Part shown: positions 37,368-50,672 of the stretch, one piece after another
Numbering within the stretch: position 1 is the first letter of the stretch
Layout of the letters: each line of letters begins with the position of its first letter
Assembly: GCA_008360975.2 (NCBI GenBank)
Contig: CM039189.1
Location: 6,824,056 to 6,888,055, forward strand
Reading direction: 5' to 3'
Length of the DNA stretch: 64,000 nt
Source: Lichenostomus cassidix
Lineage: Eukaryota; Chordata; Aves; Passeriformes; Meliphagidae
Program-made: the position numbers and the translations under genes
The notes under the pieces: model-generated
The model's input: only the letters and a program-made list of their open reading frames with translations
What the model was told of the DNA's origin: nothing
Database searches by the model: none

Positions 37368-40300
37368 GGTTGTATCTATCTTTCTGAATGAAGGGGGGAA
37401 ATAATGTCACTATAATCTTCCTGTAAAAGAATCTAAAACTGATGCTTATTCTACACTGGTGTGCTCATAGCTCACAAAACCCTTTCAGAAAAGAACTTGC
37501 CTTCCTTTCACCAGGGGCCTGGAAACTGAGCAGTTGTGTGGCAAAGGTTTCTCAAACTCATTGCCTTGGTTGCTTCCAGAGCTATGAATCTTATTCCTCC
37601 TTCCTCCCAATGTGGTTTCCTGCCCATTGGAAAAAATCTGATCTATTGTATACACAGCCTGTGTTGGTGCTTTCCTCTTTCAGAATGTTTCATTCCTATT
37701 TAAAAATGCTTTCCACTTCTGTTCTCATGCTTTGCCTTGAATTGCAAATAATGTTTATGGATGTGCTACATGAAGACCACTGCCTTTAGGAAACTAGAGG
37801 GTGAAACAACATGGAGGTTTAAACTTGGGCTGGAGAGGTAATAATGCATCACTTTTCTACCTTGCCTGAAATGCTAAGATAAAGTAAATTTCTCTTTGTT
37901 GCCGGTTGTTTGGTTTTTTTAAAATAGTATTTTTTTTTAATTAGGAATTAAAGCACTAGCGCCAGAGTTAAAGTTCTTTTCCCCAACAAACTTCCATTCT
38001 GCCTAAAGCTTTCCCCTATTGTAAGACTAATAAGATCCCCAGGAACTTTAAATTACTTCAACTTGTGGAGATTCCTGTTTTTCTGCACATCTGGAATCGC
38101 CAGAGACAGACATTTCTACCTCTGTATGTACAAGAGCAAATGACTGGAGCCAGAATCCAATCAGCCTAATGCCATCTGACAGTGGGTGTGTGGGATTTTC
38201 CAGCTCTGAAATCAGTGAACTATTCAAAGTTTCTGCACCAGTTTAGAGCTCACAGAGCCAAAGAACCCACATGGTTCTGTAGGAATGGCTGTCCTCTCAC
38301 TTGTAGAGGAAAACTTTTTTTGCCTTTCATACTCTGTGTGGCCTTTTGATATTAATAGCTGACAGATTTCCACTTCTTAGCATTTTTTATCTGCTTTGTA
38401 TATGCCATTTGTTATCTCTTTTGTATATGACAACAGCATAGTGCTTTTGTTGTACAAATTTTTAATAAAAAAAAGCCGAAATATTTGAAAGCTAAAGCGG
38501 ATATTACTTTTCCCATGGAGTATGCAACCTCCTTTTGATAGCCCAGACCTTTGATAAAGTGTGTTGTAAGCCAGGCATTTTATTCAGAAAGTATTTAAAT
38601 ACTTGGTGGTGGGGCTGTTTTCTTTGTAAGAGATGAGCATTTCACTCTCAGAGATGTAGTGAGAAACAGTTATAATTATAGATGACATTCAGACTTATTC
38701 AGTGCTGAGCTGTTCCAGAACCCCAGTGCTTGGGTCTGGTGCTTGTTCCCTTCTGCCAGAAGGGCTGTGGGGCAGGTGAGGTGGGAAGGTGTGGCTGTGG
38801 GGTGGAGCACTGTGACAGGATGGAACTCCATCCTTTATCCTGGTGGGCTGAGAAAACACATGACAGAGCTGCTGTTGCTGCAGAGGTTTCACATCAGCTG
38901 GTGAGGCATGGCCCAGGAGGCAGAGAAAGGAAACTCCCATGCCAGGAAGGGTCAGGGTTATTTGGGCTCAAGGCCCTCGGTGGCAGTTCCAGCACTTTGG
39001 TGGTTCCAAACTGCTGCCACTGTTCTTGGAGAGCTCCCGACAGTTTGGAGAGCTTTTGGAAGCAGAGGCACGACCCCAGTGTCTGCTGCTGTGGGAAGGG
39101 CAGGCCGAGCTGGGTTTGCTGAGCTCTGAACTCCTGTGAACTCCTCTTTCTCACTCTGATGTTTGTCTTAGAAGCCCTGGGCTAGAACATTGCTGTGGCA
39201 TTTCACCTCCTGGCCCGCAGCCCATCGCGATGCGGCGGCTGCCCTTGCATAACCGAGCCTTGTAATGAATGACTGGAGAAAGTGCCATGACAGATCTGCT
39301 GCTGCCGGGGGCACTCCCCAAAACAGCTCACAACAACACCCTGCGCCTAAAAAAAACCAGAGAAAAAAGATTCACAGAGCCCTCGGTGCGCTGATGCTGC
39401 AGCAAGGTTTGGTGCTGCACATGATGCACTTGAAACCTGGGAATGTTTTTGGTTTTGCTTGTTTTCACACAGAGATCTGCACTTTCCCCTGTGCTGTCCA
39501 TTTTTAAAAGGAAGAGGAAATAAAAAGACACAGAAAGAAGGTTTTTCTACAGCTGTGGCTTACATCCTCGCATCAATCCCTCTGTCATTATGATTTTCAC
39601 CCTGGCCTGCTCTTGGGTGTTTGGGTTATTCTGCCTTTCTGTGGGATATTCCCTGTTCTCACACCCCCTGTCCTTAGTGTCTGAGGTGAATCTAATGCAC
39701 ACCCATCTCAGCACACCCCTGCCTCTGTTTCCTCACTGATGATCTTCAGGAAAGTGCCTTTATTGTACAGAAAGGAAACAATGAATGGGAAGGAAATAAT
39801 GAACTTGAAAGGAGAGGTGTTGAAACTGCTCTCAGTGAAAGCTTTTCCAGCAGCATAGCTCAGATTGAGCCACGGAGACATGAAGAACCTGCAGGTGGGA
39901 GAGCTAGAAAGTGTTCTTCCCTCGTAAACAAAGTGCTGAAACTCCAGGCTGCAATGTGTTTGTGCCCTGTGTGAGGGACAGGAGCTGTTGTAACCCTTGG
40001 CACTGATCAGGAGATCTGGATCTGCTTATCACTTTGCTCTGCTTTCTGAGTCTCTCTTATTCACAGTGGTTCTCCTGAACAAACCATGCACTGCTGAAAC
40101 ACCCCCAGTGCACTTTTTTCCTACAAGGTGCCCATTTTTTGCATCTTTTAAGCTTCCAGTAGCGCGGTGTTATCGAGATTTAGCACACACATCACATGTA
40201 CAGCGCGATTTGGAGCACGGGCTGTGATCTGAGTGCTGCACCTCAAGTTATGAATTTGTTAATTAGCACCTATCCTTGGCATGGGCTGCTGGTTAGTGAG

Positions 40301-40519
40301 GAAATCCTGTAACCTTTCTGCCTGGAATTGCTCTTTAAACAGGGATGCTAATCTTTATGGACCCTGATGGTTGTGCTGTGCCAATTCGCTAGTTAATATT
40401 TTCAAAGCACTTTGAAGATGAAAAATGCTGAGTATTATTGGCCTTTTATCTAAAAAAGACATTTTAAAACATGGAGCTAGGGAAAGATCTGCATAAATTA
40501 ACACGTGTTGATTATGCTC

Positions 40520-40627
40520 TATCTTTCCTTTTCATCTGAATGTATTAAGTAGCAAGAGAACTGTGAGAATTTGTATCTTTCCTTTTCATCTGAATTTATT
40601 AAACAGTAAAAGGACTCTGTGAATTAG
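40520..40627. repeat. 54-bp tandem duplication
   Basis: Two adjacent copies of about 54 bases: 40520-40573 and 40574-40627. Both start TATCTTTCCTTTTCATCTGA, continue with AAT(G/T)TATTAA, then diverge at scattered sites before ending in CTGTGA-AATT. The copies share most bases but have several substitutions, so the duplication is not very recent. Confidence 0.88.
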
Positions 40628-43600
40628 TAATCTAATTTGAACATCAAACCAAAAGCAAAATTCTTGCTAATCCATTTTGTGGATCTCTCACCAGCAGTAG
40701 AGTTTTCTTGCATATCTCAGGTTAAGAATGAAATTTCAGGCTCAGGTCTTGGTACTCTCTGGACTGACGAGACTTCAATAAAAACTTATTTTTCCAGTTC
40801 AGCCTGGAGGTGAACTGGAAAAAAATGATGAGCATCAGTCAAATCCACGTTGCTCACACAAATCAGTAATGTTGAACCAGGCAGTTTTCACTGATTTTGG
40901 GAGGGAGCTCTGCTTTAGAAACTCCTGTGATTTTCTTGCCTTTTAACAAGGTAACATTAGTTCAGTCATTTGAATGTTTTTCTTCAGTAAATGTTCACAA
41001 TAATGATAACTTTTTGTACTTTGTGAAATTTAATTCACTCTTGCAAGATCTTTTCAATTCAGAAGTGCAAGGTAGTATTACATTGTGATTTGTTAGTTTT
41101 TTTACTTCCAAAATGTGAATTTCTGATACGGATATTGCTAATTTTAATAGAGGAGATATAGCACAAAAGGTAGTGAAGGGTTCTGTCTTGGTTTCATGAT
41201 TCAGGACAAGTTGCAGCTGAAAAATCTTTTTTCCCTCTCCAATTTCCAATCTCACAATGAAAGGAGTTACAGATATTTGGTGAAAACCATTGAGGGATTT
41301 TAAAAGTTCTCAATGTTAGACTACATCAAGATGTGATGAATGGAGAAAGGCTCTGATGAGCAGGGAGAGGAAAGGCAAAATCCCAGCTACTTAGGGACAA
41401 GTTACAGAAGTCAGGATCTCTCCAGCTTTGATGCTAATTTCAGCTGCAGATAGATATTTGATTTTATGTAGTCACCAGATGAAATCAGAAAAAATTGAAG
41501 TGTTGTATTTTGCTGCTTTTGCTTTGAAGTGTTGCAGATGTTTTAGATGGAAAAAAAAAAGGAGAAAAAATGATTCCTTATTATAAGGGGCAGCAACAAG
41601 CAGCCAGAACATCATTCCAGAGTCTTCATCCTCAGTTTCTTGCATCTGAGACCTTGAGGTGCCAATACAACCCCTAATCTCCTGTTAGCAATGGGATGTT
41701 TCTCTGGCACTGGCACTGAGAAGGGGTATATGTGCATGTATGGGTGTATATTACATTTGCTGTGCTGTGAAGGTTTTTTTTGGTTTTTTTTAATTTTAAA
41801 ATAGTTTCCTCTTTGTGCTGTGGCGAATTGTTCTGGATGGAAGTACCTCAGTACGGCAGAATAAAAATTAAGCCTCATCTTTTCAACAGGAATGAAAGTC
41901 CTTGGTAGTCACTGGAGTAGCTCTGAAGCTCATCTGCCAGTCAGTTTGGTGTTTAAGTAATTAAAGAGGTCAGGCACAAAAATATTGTGTACCTGGAGCT
42001 TTGCCAGCCTCTTCCTCCCATCTCTTATCATGCCAGTCCATTTGGGATTCTTCCACAAGCTTTGTTATATTCATCGTGTAGATTAGTGGTCTGCAACTAT
42101 TAACAACAAACTTTGATGCTACAGAGTGGGAATTGCTTGAATAAACAATTTCACAAGTAAATGGAGTCACAGCTCTGAACCAAGAGAGCTCCAAACTTGT
42201 TTTCATTTACAGAGGTCAAAAAGTAAATGGGATTGTTGCTTGGGGAGGTAACTTGAGGAGAACAGGCAGTGTTCTCTCACAACAAAGGGATGAAGGGCAA
42301 AAAATTTGATTGACTTCTGAAGTTTGGTTTTAATTGGCTTTATTTCTACCATCGCCGGCACAGCGAGCAACCCGCGTGAGCAGAGGGATGCTGGGAGGTA
42401 AAGGTGCATTTTTTTTGCATTTTGTTACCTTGTCAGAGCAGTTCTGTACAAATTCTCCACAAGGGATAATCAGGAGAGTTTGCTTCAGAAAACAGGAGGC
42501 AGGCAGAGGGGTAGGAGCTGCTGAGAGGAGCGAGTCTGGGGCACTGCTTTCTGCTTGGGTTTCCTGAGCATCTTTTTACCAGATGCCCCACAGCTGCTTC
42601 TGAGAAAGCAATTTCATTTTGTTTATTTGCTTGTAGTCTGGATTATTTGTGCAGGGGAGTGGAGTGCCATTTCCAGGCATTTTTAATTGCAGAAGGCTGT
42701 CACTTCCAGTGCTCAGGCAGTAGGGTTTACCGAGCATTTCCTGAGAGATTTAGCAGGATATTGGGAGATCAGTTAAGTGTCTGTGAAACATCTGACGTAG
42801 ATATTCACTCTGGATTGCTCACAGCCATCCTTGGTTGCCAATGGTGACTGCTGGGGTTGTTTCTGCCTCTTTGCCAGCCCTTCCCCAGCTGCCCCTGGGG
42901 TGGGATGGGGTGAGCAGACACTGAGATGAGGGATTAGAGAATAATGTGGAGAAGGCTGAGCTTTATGGAAGTGTCACAGAGCAGTTGGGATTGCTGCAGG
43001 GGCACAGGGAGGTACAGCAAACACAGAACAAGCTGCCTTAGAGCTCAGCTGCTGCTGGAATCATTTAATCCCAGGATTATTTTTGCTCAGAGCTGTTGGG
43101 AATGATGGGGAAGTCTATCAGACTGACTTTCCTCCCATTCCCACCAATTCACATCATCCAGCCTCAGCAAGGTTAAGTCACCAGATACTTTTCTCCAGCA
43201 GGATTCCTGACAGTGTCTCATAAAGCTGCTCTTCCTCCACGTTTTGTGTCCACTGATAAAGACAATTGGGCTCTGCAGGTTGATCTGCATCCTGCCCTCT
43301 TTATCCTGGCACAGCTCTGCCTCCAGCACCCAACTCAGGGTGTCACCCTCAGTGGTCAGCAGGTCCTGGGGACAGCTGCAGGGGTCAGGCATGCAGCCTC
43401 AGCTCCCCTGGCCAAGGAGAGGCTGTCCCTGTCCCCATCCCTGTCCCCTCCTGCTGTCCCTCCTGGTGACCACCCCTGGCCCTGCCCCTGGCCCAGGACA
43501 AGCTCCTGGTGTCGTGCCCTGGTGGTGATTGCTGAACGAGCTGTGAAATATCGTGTGTGAGCTCCCCGTGGATAATTAAAGGCGACACAGATGGCAGCGC

Positions 43601-44689
43601 CTGCGATGTTTCCCGTAAGTCACAGCACGGAACAGAAAATGAAGTGATAGTTTTAGGTGGTGGCACATGTAGCTTCAGGTGTTTGTTTAATATTCAGCGT
43701 TCATGCTCGGTGAGAGCTGGGATGTGAGCTTTCAAATGTTACTCCATGGCTGTGCATCACTGCACATTTTATTTCTTGTTTTTCCTTTTCAGGGCCTGAC
43801 AGATGGTGATGTTTAGATTAAAAGTAATTTCTTTATTAAGCCAACACCCGCGTTGTCAGTGATTTTTAACAGCGGCTCGGTTTGTTGAAACGAGACAGTT
43901 GTGGAGCTGAAGTGTCTGGAAAGGGTGGAGGGTTTGAGAAAGACACCTGAGAGGAATTGGGTGTCTGAAGAGCAAGCAGTGATAGTCACACCCTGGGGCT
44001 GGCAGATGCAGCTTCGGTGGCTGTGGTGTGAGTGAGACCTCAAGGGCACCATGGAGCTTTCCTTTCCAAAATGCTGTGATTTTGACATTCCTAAATGAGG
44101 AAAAATATCCAGAAATCAGCAATGGGAATTCTGGACAGACTGAAAATCTGTTTTCCTGTCCTGTTTGCCAGCCAGGTGTTGCACTGTGTTGACCATGGAT
44201 GTTTGGTGTGAAATAGGTGCTGGGGGCAGCCTGGGCAAGGAGGAAAGGACAGATAACTCAAGAATCCAACTTTTGTCTAAGAACTGGAGCAGTTTGTGAC
44301 CTGTGAGCCTCCCAAGGGGGAACTTGAGCTGAAATCCCTCTGCAAACAGAGGGTCTTGGTGGGGCTGTGGTGGGCAGGAGGTGGAGAATCAGAGGCAGGG
44401 CTAAAAACACACTATCTAGTTAGTTAGCTTGAAGTTTTCCACTCAGCACTGTGCTGTTCCATGGTCTTCTTGAGAATAAAAATGTCAGTCAAAGAAAACC
44501 AAATTTTAATTCTGCCATTGAAAGCCATTTTTCTAATTTTTGTCTTCCAAGTTCCTATGGGAAGGTAGATAAACCTTCAAAAAATGAAAATGCACTCTCA
44601 CTAAAATTATTCTGCTTTTGGGGTCACATTTTAATCAAAACCATACCTGCCTTCAGGAAAAAAAAAGTAGTAAAACTGATTGAATTTAA
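40628..44689. other. Non-coding stretch
   Basis: No exon seen. Overlapping frames at 43087-43666 coincide with a C-rich, CTGTCCC-type low-complexity stretch and are not considered genes. Confidence 0.5.
43423..43497. repeat. Imperfect CTGTCCC/CCTGGCCC minisatellite-like stretch
   Basis: Repeated CTGTCCC, CCTGTCCC and CCCTGGCCC words, C-rich on the + strand, with unit length varying between about 6 and 9. It is degenerate. Confidence 0.6.
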
Positions 44690-45070
44690 TAACTAAAGGA
44701 ACATAAACTGTCTGCTTTGAAATGTATAATCTCACATGACATTTATTTCATAATGTGATCAAATCATATATGTTGTTATGGGGACAGTCTTTATTAAAAA
44801 TGCCATTTATTTTAACAAGTGCAATAAAAAGAAACCCATATTTTTTATTGTGGTAGAGGAAAAAATTGCTATTAGTCTGCTTTCAGCTAAATGAAAACAT
44901 CTTTCAAGATTTGTTTAAAAATATTTAAATAAAGTGCTATGGAATTTATTCATTTGCTGCCTTCCAGCATATGAATTAAATTATCTTAAATACAATAAAT
45001 GATATAGAAGAATTCGTTTCGGTTAGGGATATCCTTTTCTGACGAAGAATAAGATCATTTAAATATAACA
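44690..45070. promoter_or_regulatory. Candidate conserved AT-rich element
   Basis: An AT-rich, repeat-free segment with TTTATT, ATTTAAAT and CATATGAATTAAATTAT words and TAAT cores. Texture only; conservation was not tested. Confidence 0.22.
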
Positions 45071-45429
45071 TTTTAATATAGGCCTGTAATTATGTCATTG
45101 AAAGCCCAGTTTGATGTTAGTGAAGCACAGAGTGAGCTCTGCAGCTGCAGCCAGAGCTTCTGAAAGGCAGCAGAGGGAAGGGAGCTGCCAGGACATTTCC
45201 CCATGAAAAAGGGAGTGTCTGGGAGACCATGGAGCACATCTGGTTTCAGGGAGGAGAAATTCATGCCCTGAACCCATGCAGGGAAATATAAAATATTGCT
45301 TTATTACAGCTGCCAGGCTGGCAGATAAAAGTCAGGTGAAGGTGGACTTCTATGAATTAAATTTCCAGAAGCCAGACTAAAAGATAACAAATATAAATTG
45401 CTTCACTTTGGGAACAACGGTCACCTGAA

Positions 45430-45660
45430 AACATTGAAGATACTCCTGTTCCCAACCTTGCTGGACTTTATTAGGGCTGCACCATAATGGAGTTAGACTT
45501 CATTCTCCACCTCCAAAGTAAGACTTGGGGCCCTAATGAGGCCATAATTAGCCTAATGCCATGAGAAGCGCTGAGAAGCTAAAATGAGTGTAGCAACTTA
45601 ATGGGAGGAAGGGCCTTTGTTATAAGCTGGACAATGCAGTCTAATGGTTCCTTCTGCTTT
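45430..45660. promoter_or_regulatory. Candidate enhancer: homeodomain and SOX words
   Basis: A repeat-free segment containing GCCATAATTAGCC (TAATTA at 45545-45550), a nearby GGGCCCTAATGAGG and GCCTAATGCC, and CCTTTGTTATA (SOX-type core 45614-45621). Clusters of TAAT homeodomain sites with a SOX site are typical of conserved developmental enhancers. No direct proof; this is inference from word content. Confidence 0.3.
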
Positions 45661-46522
45661 TCAAATTCCGTGGGGAAAAAAGCCCACCTCTATTAGTCAT
45701 TATTTCTGCAGCTTTTTGGTGTTTTTCCCTTCAGAAGCAAGGGCAAGCTCCTGGAAAAAGACAATCAGTTTAGTTTCAAACAAAACTTAGATTATGAGAT
45801 ATGGAAAGGGGAAAATAATCTGTGGATGGGGTTTATATGTGATGTTTTCTCGCAGGAGTGTTTGAATTTTCCAGCCATGCAACTTGTGCTTATCCAGCTT
45901 GCAGCCATATAGCTGTTGAAGAAAGGAGCTCTCTACTCTTCCTGCTGATCCCTTCTGTCATGTTATTTGACCATTATTTACCCAAAACACCCACAGACAT
46001 CAGGCTGTGTCCCCCACAGAGGCTTCCCTGCAAGCTTATGCTCATGGTTTGTTTGCTTGTGTTGTTTTTTTTGCTTGTTTGGGATTTTTTCAGTTGTTTT
46101 GTGGCTGCTTTCTCCACTGTGGTGTTTACGTTGTCCCAAAAGCAACAGAACTCAGCTTGGCTTTCTGCTGACTGCCTGGGATTTCTCTAGCAATGTCCTG
46201 TGAGGTTTGCTCTGACAGTCCCTGCAGCCTCCTGGAGCACAGAGAGACATGGACTGAACTGATTCTTGGCAAAGAAATTAATTGTGGATAGCATTAGAAA
46301 CTTCAGGAGGAAATGCTACAACCCAGCTTCTTTCTGAAGTATCTAAGAAAGTGCTGAACTTTAGTTTGGGTCTGAAAATCAGTGAATAGTTAATGCAGTT
46401 CCATGACAGAAAGTGATGTTAAGGTCAACAGTGTTGAACCAAGCAAAAATATGACTCTCCTATCTGAAAATCCAGAAGTTTAAGGATCAGTCTTAGCTAA
46501 GTATAGCTCCCAGTTGTGTTTA

Positions 46523-46609
46523 CTCCACACCTAACTAGCATAGATCTGCTATGGGTGGACAACCAAGTCTAGGTATGGTAAACAATTCATGGTTAACTCC
46601 ATACCCAGA
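46523..46609. repeat. Two adjacent imperfect palindromes
   Basis: First, CATAG-ATCTG-CTATG is flanked by partly complementary TCCACACC and GGGTGGA. Second, TCTAGGTATGG (46568 onward) pairs with CCATACCCAGA (ending 46609) around a loop containing AATTCAT. Both could form stem-loops. Confidence 0.5.
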
Positions 46610-49346
46610 GCTTGTCTTGTCTGTCAAGAGGAAATAAGATTATTGGTCACCAAAGGGCTTATATTTGCCATATTTCATCTAGATAAGTCTGTTCCAAGAA
46701 ATAAAAAGCATGCTAGAAATACTCTTTGAAAGTCTAAAGGTACCAGCGATGCAGAATGATGCCCTGGAGTGGAAGTGTTTTAAAGTGAATCACGGCTGTG
46801 GAACTGGTTTCCCTAAACTCCTTTGGAATCAGCAGAGTGACAGCCCCAGCACATTAAGTGATGAAGGATTGCTCCGTGACGCCGTCCCAGGCTTGGACTG
46901 TGTGCAATCATTTCCCTCTAAATTGGTTGTAGTCCCCTTTCAAATTGTCAGAGTAGTTTTCTTCTGCTTCGCTGCACTTGAGAAGCAGGTGGACAGCAAG
47001 CTGCTGGGGCTTGTTTGATCCTCGTGCTGCTGTTCAATGGGGAGAGCAAATCAGACTGGAAGGGATCTCTGCCATGGCTGGATTGACAACAGGGAGCTGC
47101 TGCAACCCAGGCAGGAGGACATCTCTAATTCTGTCTTTCCTAGGGTGTATTAGAGAAGACAGTGATAAATTTAGCTCCTCAGTGCCAAGAATGGCAAGTG
47201 TCAGTGTGACACCTAAATGCAAAGTGTATAAAGTCAGCTATTACTGAGTGAAACATCAGTTGATTGGTTTTGGAGCACAGAGGGGTTTAGTTCTTGAAGT
47301 ACAGGAGATTTCCTTTGATCTAGCTCCCAAATCACTCTGGGAGTTCCCACAGGCCTGCTTTCCCATCAGCCATCCCTCAGGTTCCCCCATCTGAGACAGG
47401 GGGGAAAAACACAGCTTGGCAAGGCTTGTGGGGCACAATTCACAGAAATCTGCAGAATCTTTTTGGTTTCTCACCTGCAGAATGAGGGGCACACACCACT
47501 TTTGTCAAGGTGTTCCCGTGCTCTCTTGCTGCAGTGGGCAATAACACAAAAGATGCCAACATGCTCCCTGTGTTTGTCTCCTGCTGAGGTTCCCTTGCAA
47601 GGACGAGCGCTGGCTTATTTGAAAATTCACCTGAGCTTTGGGCCATAGGTTGTGAAACAAAATGAGAATGGAAAGAGAACATTTCTTGTCAAATGGATTT
47701 GTGTTCTCTCATAATGAGAAATCAGCATCCTGCAAAATGAATTTGCAGAGAAATTCCTTGGAGCTGTTCCCTACCTTGATCCTAGTGAAAGCTTTAGCCT
47801 GATTTAAGAAAAGGGCACCCAGGCAGTAATTTGAACAGTACCTCTGCAAAGCCTCTTTCATCACTGAGTCTTACAGGGCGCCTCAAAGTTATGACATGAG
47901 CTGTACAAAGCAGCCAGGCGCATCAAGCGTGGTCATGCAGAGTGAGTGGTGATATCTTTGAGGCTTTTCACTTGTCACTTGTCTCAGTGACAGCCTCGGT
48001 GGAGAGTAAATTCCCCCTGCCTTTGAAGGAACCTTACAGAAACCACAGCTCCTGATGCAGCTGCATGCTGGAAAAGATGTGCACATCAGTGATGGTCCTG
48101 TTTGTCTCCTTGCTCTGCAGCAACTTGACACAAAATGTTTCTTGAGCATCTCTGTCCTTCATGAGATCAGCAGACCAGGTTAACTTAAGTGCATACACAT
48201 AATACTTGGATTTTTTTTTTCCTATAGCTGGCACAACAAGAGGAGGAAGAAATGACATTGCTGTGTGGGGACAAGAAGCAGAGGCCAGGAGATTGGCACA
48301 GCACCTGCTCTGCTGCCTGGTGCTGCTGGGAAACACGAGGTGTTTGGGATGGGAGGGAAGTGTTTGGGTGTGAATTGCTCCTTGCTGCCCAGCACTGGTG
48401 GCTCAGAGGCTGCCCTGAAACTGGGGAATGGAAACAGAGGCAAAGGGAGGGTAGACAGGACACAGCTCAGGCAGGACACAGCTCCTGGGCAGGGAGGGAT
48501 TCTCCCATCTCTTCTACCACATTTTCTCCCGTGAGCCACATGCTGGGGATGTAGCTCTGGAGGGGAAGAGCCAGCAGAACCTAACTCAGTCAAAGGCTGG
48601 AGTTGATGATCCATCCCTGAGCCCAGGAGAGGCAGAGCTGGGCTGAGCCACAGCCTCAGGACACATCCTTTGTCCCTGTGTCCCCAAGTGCCACTGGACA
48701 CCATCACCACTTCCCCAGGGGCATCAGGGTGGACAGTCCCTCTGGACATAGACAAAGGAACTTGCTGGCTGGAAAATGATGCTCCAAGCCAGTTAATCTG
48801 GCATTTGTTTAATGATGACCTCAGTTCAGCTTTGCAAGGGTTTAGGGAAATGGATTCTCCCAGAAAAGAAGAGACTCATTTGCAGACAACTTTCCCTGTG
48901 TTCTTGCCCCTCGTCTTGTCACCCCCACCCCTCTTTTCCCAGGATTAGGGTTTGATTAAATAAATGTTCATGGGCAAACCTCCAAGATCAGCTGTGGTGA
49001 GGAGTCAAAGTTTTGCCTGTTTGTCTTTTTCCATGTCAGTGCCAGGTTAGGGAGCTTTCCACTGCCTGCAGCACCAGGATTTTCTTATGCTGTTTCCTGC
49101 TGGTGGCCTTCCCCAGTGAGGCTTCCTTTCTCTAACACTTTATACAAATATAAAACGTGGGAAAGAAACAAAATGACACATAATTCTTGACACAGAATAG
49201 AAGAGGGCTGGATTTTCCTTTAAAATCCCTCTACCCACAGATCCTGTGAATTGCAATGGCACAAAATTGTTAAATTGCTTTACATTTGGGAAAACTCAGT
49301 TCATAAAAAATTGCTAACAATTTATTTTTGTACTACATGGTTGACA

Positions 49347-49401
49347 TTCTTCTCTCCCTCTCTTTCTCTCTCTCTTTTTCTCTTCTCCTCTCACTCTCTC
49401 T
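49347..49401. repeat. C/T homopyrimidine tract
   Basis: About 55 bases of C and T with a single A at 49392, made of CTCTCT and TTTCTC words. A (CT)n-type microsatellite with interruptions. Confidence 0.9.
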
Positions 49402-50499
49402 GCTGGTTATATGCTGGTTTTTTTCTCTGCATGTCTGCTGAGATTCCAAGAAAAACCCAAGTGTGTCATACAACATTGCTTTCTGATTTGCAAGTTAAAT
49501 AGTTTACATAGGCAAAAATGTGGAGCAATTGGAATATTCCCTACCCAAACACTTAGGGACTCAAACTGCACATTTTAGCCTGGCAGGCCTCCATTGATAT
49601 TTTTAGCTGGAAAAAAAACCCATTCTGAAGTAACAAGGAAAGACAGATCAGATCTAGGGAAAAAAAGTGAAAGCACTATTGGATGTGTTTTGTGAATGTT
49701 GCAGTTTTGGTGTTAGTTTACACTTTTCCTGTGTGTTCAGGAGTGCAGCACACGTAGCCTCTGAAAGTTGAGGCCCTTCTGAAATGCCTGTTCCCAAGAT
49801 GGGGTTAGCCTCCTTGCTGATTGATTTAGTCTTTTGGAAACAGGCAAACCATCAGGAGCTTTCTGCTCAGAGAGATTAGCATTCATAGCCTGCTGTTTTT
49901 TAATTAAAAAAGCCATTTAAATACAAGGGTTGGGGTTTCTGCCAGCAACCATTAAAAATACTTGTTTTGTAATTATCCCCCAACCCCTTTTTCTATTTAA
50001 TTCTTCCTTTTTTTTTTTTCTTCTTTTTGTTTCTCTGAAGTCCTTGACAGACTCCCCCTGTTCCATCTACCTGCTCTCGTGGTGCTGCACCTCCCACTGA
50101 GGTTACCAGCTGCCTGCAAATCCCATTCCAGCTCTTCTGCAAGCAGCTGGCAGGAGGTGTGGGAAGGATGTGCTCAACATCCGTTTTCCAGTGGCTGAGT
50201 TTATCCTCTGCCTCCTGCTTGGAGGATTAGGGGCACAAGCCCAGCTTTGTCACCTCTGCAGGGCTTTGTCCCCATGGGGATTCCCCCTGGTGTGGCACAG
50301 TTTGCACACACAGTCAGGGGACGTGCTGGGAGTGGCACAGAGCCTGGCTGGAAACTTAAATAGGTTGTAGCTCATCTGCCAGGTGGTAAACATGGTTTGG
50401 CTGAGCTGTGTGTGCCTCTGCTTGTCTCTGGTGTGGAGACTGGAGTTGTCCAGACATCCTTACATCCAGTCCAGCCAGGCCTCTGTTCATGGTGGTTTT

Positions 50500-50560
50500 C
50501 AGTCCAAGGTTGGAGTTGATGATCTTGGAGATCTTTTCCAGACTTAATGGTTCAGTGTAA
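50500..50560 (+). mobile_element. Degraded CR1 LINE 3' end
   Basis: The block AAGGTTGGAGTTGATGATCT, then TGGAGATCTTTTCCAGACTT and AATGGTTCAGTG, aligns by eye with the CR1 3' end (GGTTGGACTTGATGATCTT, GGTCTTTTCCAACCTAAATG, ATTCTATG). It is more diverged than the other two copies and probably extends some way upstream. Confidence 0.7.
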
Positions 50561-50647
50561 GGCTTGGCTGAATATTCTGGATCACTGGGTTCTGCAACCA
50601 CCCTGGGTTCCTCCAGGTATTATGCCTGTGGTAGATTTGTAGCTGTA

Positions 50648-50672
50648 GATATATGTAATATATATATATATT
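50648..50672. repeat. Short (AT)n microsatellite
   Basis: Alternating A/T of about 15 bases, preceded by an interrupted ATAT run. Confidence 0.75.

Larger units (their letters stand above)
33354..40519. other. Non-coding stretch with one long poly(A)
   Basis: No convincing exon. A spliced-looking segment at 37070-37151 was considered and rejected. Overlapping long frames on opposite strands at 33731-34174, 34335-34788 and 38695-39154 show no family resemblance. The GC-richer part 38700-39330 contains a few CpG clusters but is not a CpG island. Confidence 0.5.
45661..50499. other. Non-coding stretch
   Basis: No exon seen. A pair of imperfect palindromes lies at 46523-46609. The long minus-strand frame at 48222-48755 (177 codons) lies in a GC-rich stretch and has no recognisable domain. 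A C/T tract lies at 49347-49401. Confidence 0.5.

Noticed and set aside
38700..39330. Possible CpG island or promoter.
   Set aside because: GC is raised but CpG pairs are few except in a short cluster near 39215-39260, and there is no associated exon.
47040..47090. A CR1-like word on the minus strand (GACTGGAAGGGATCTCTGCC).
   Set aside because: Only one short word fits; the surrounding CR1 blocks are absent.
48585..48625. GGCTGGAGTTGATGATCCAT resembling a CR1 3' end.
   Set aside because: The downstream TTTTCCAACC and terminal octamer parts are missing, so it is likely chance.
48222..48755. A 177-codon open frame on the minus strand.
   Set aside because: It lies in a GC-rich stretch where stops are rare, is overlapped by long frames on the other strand, and has proline/serine/leucine-rich composition without any domain.
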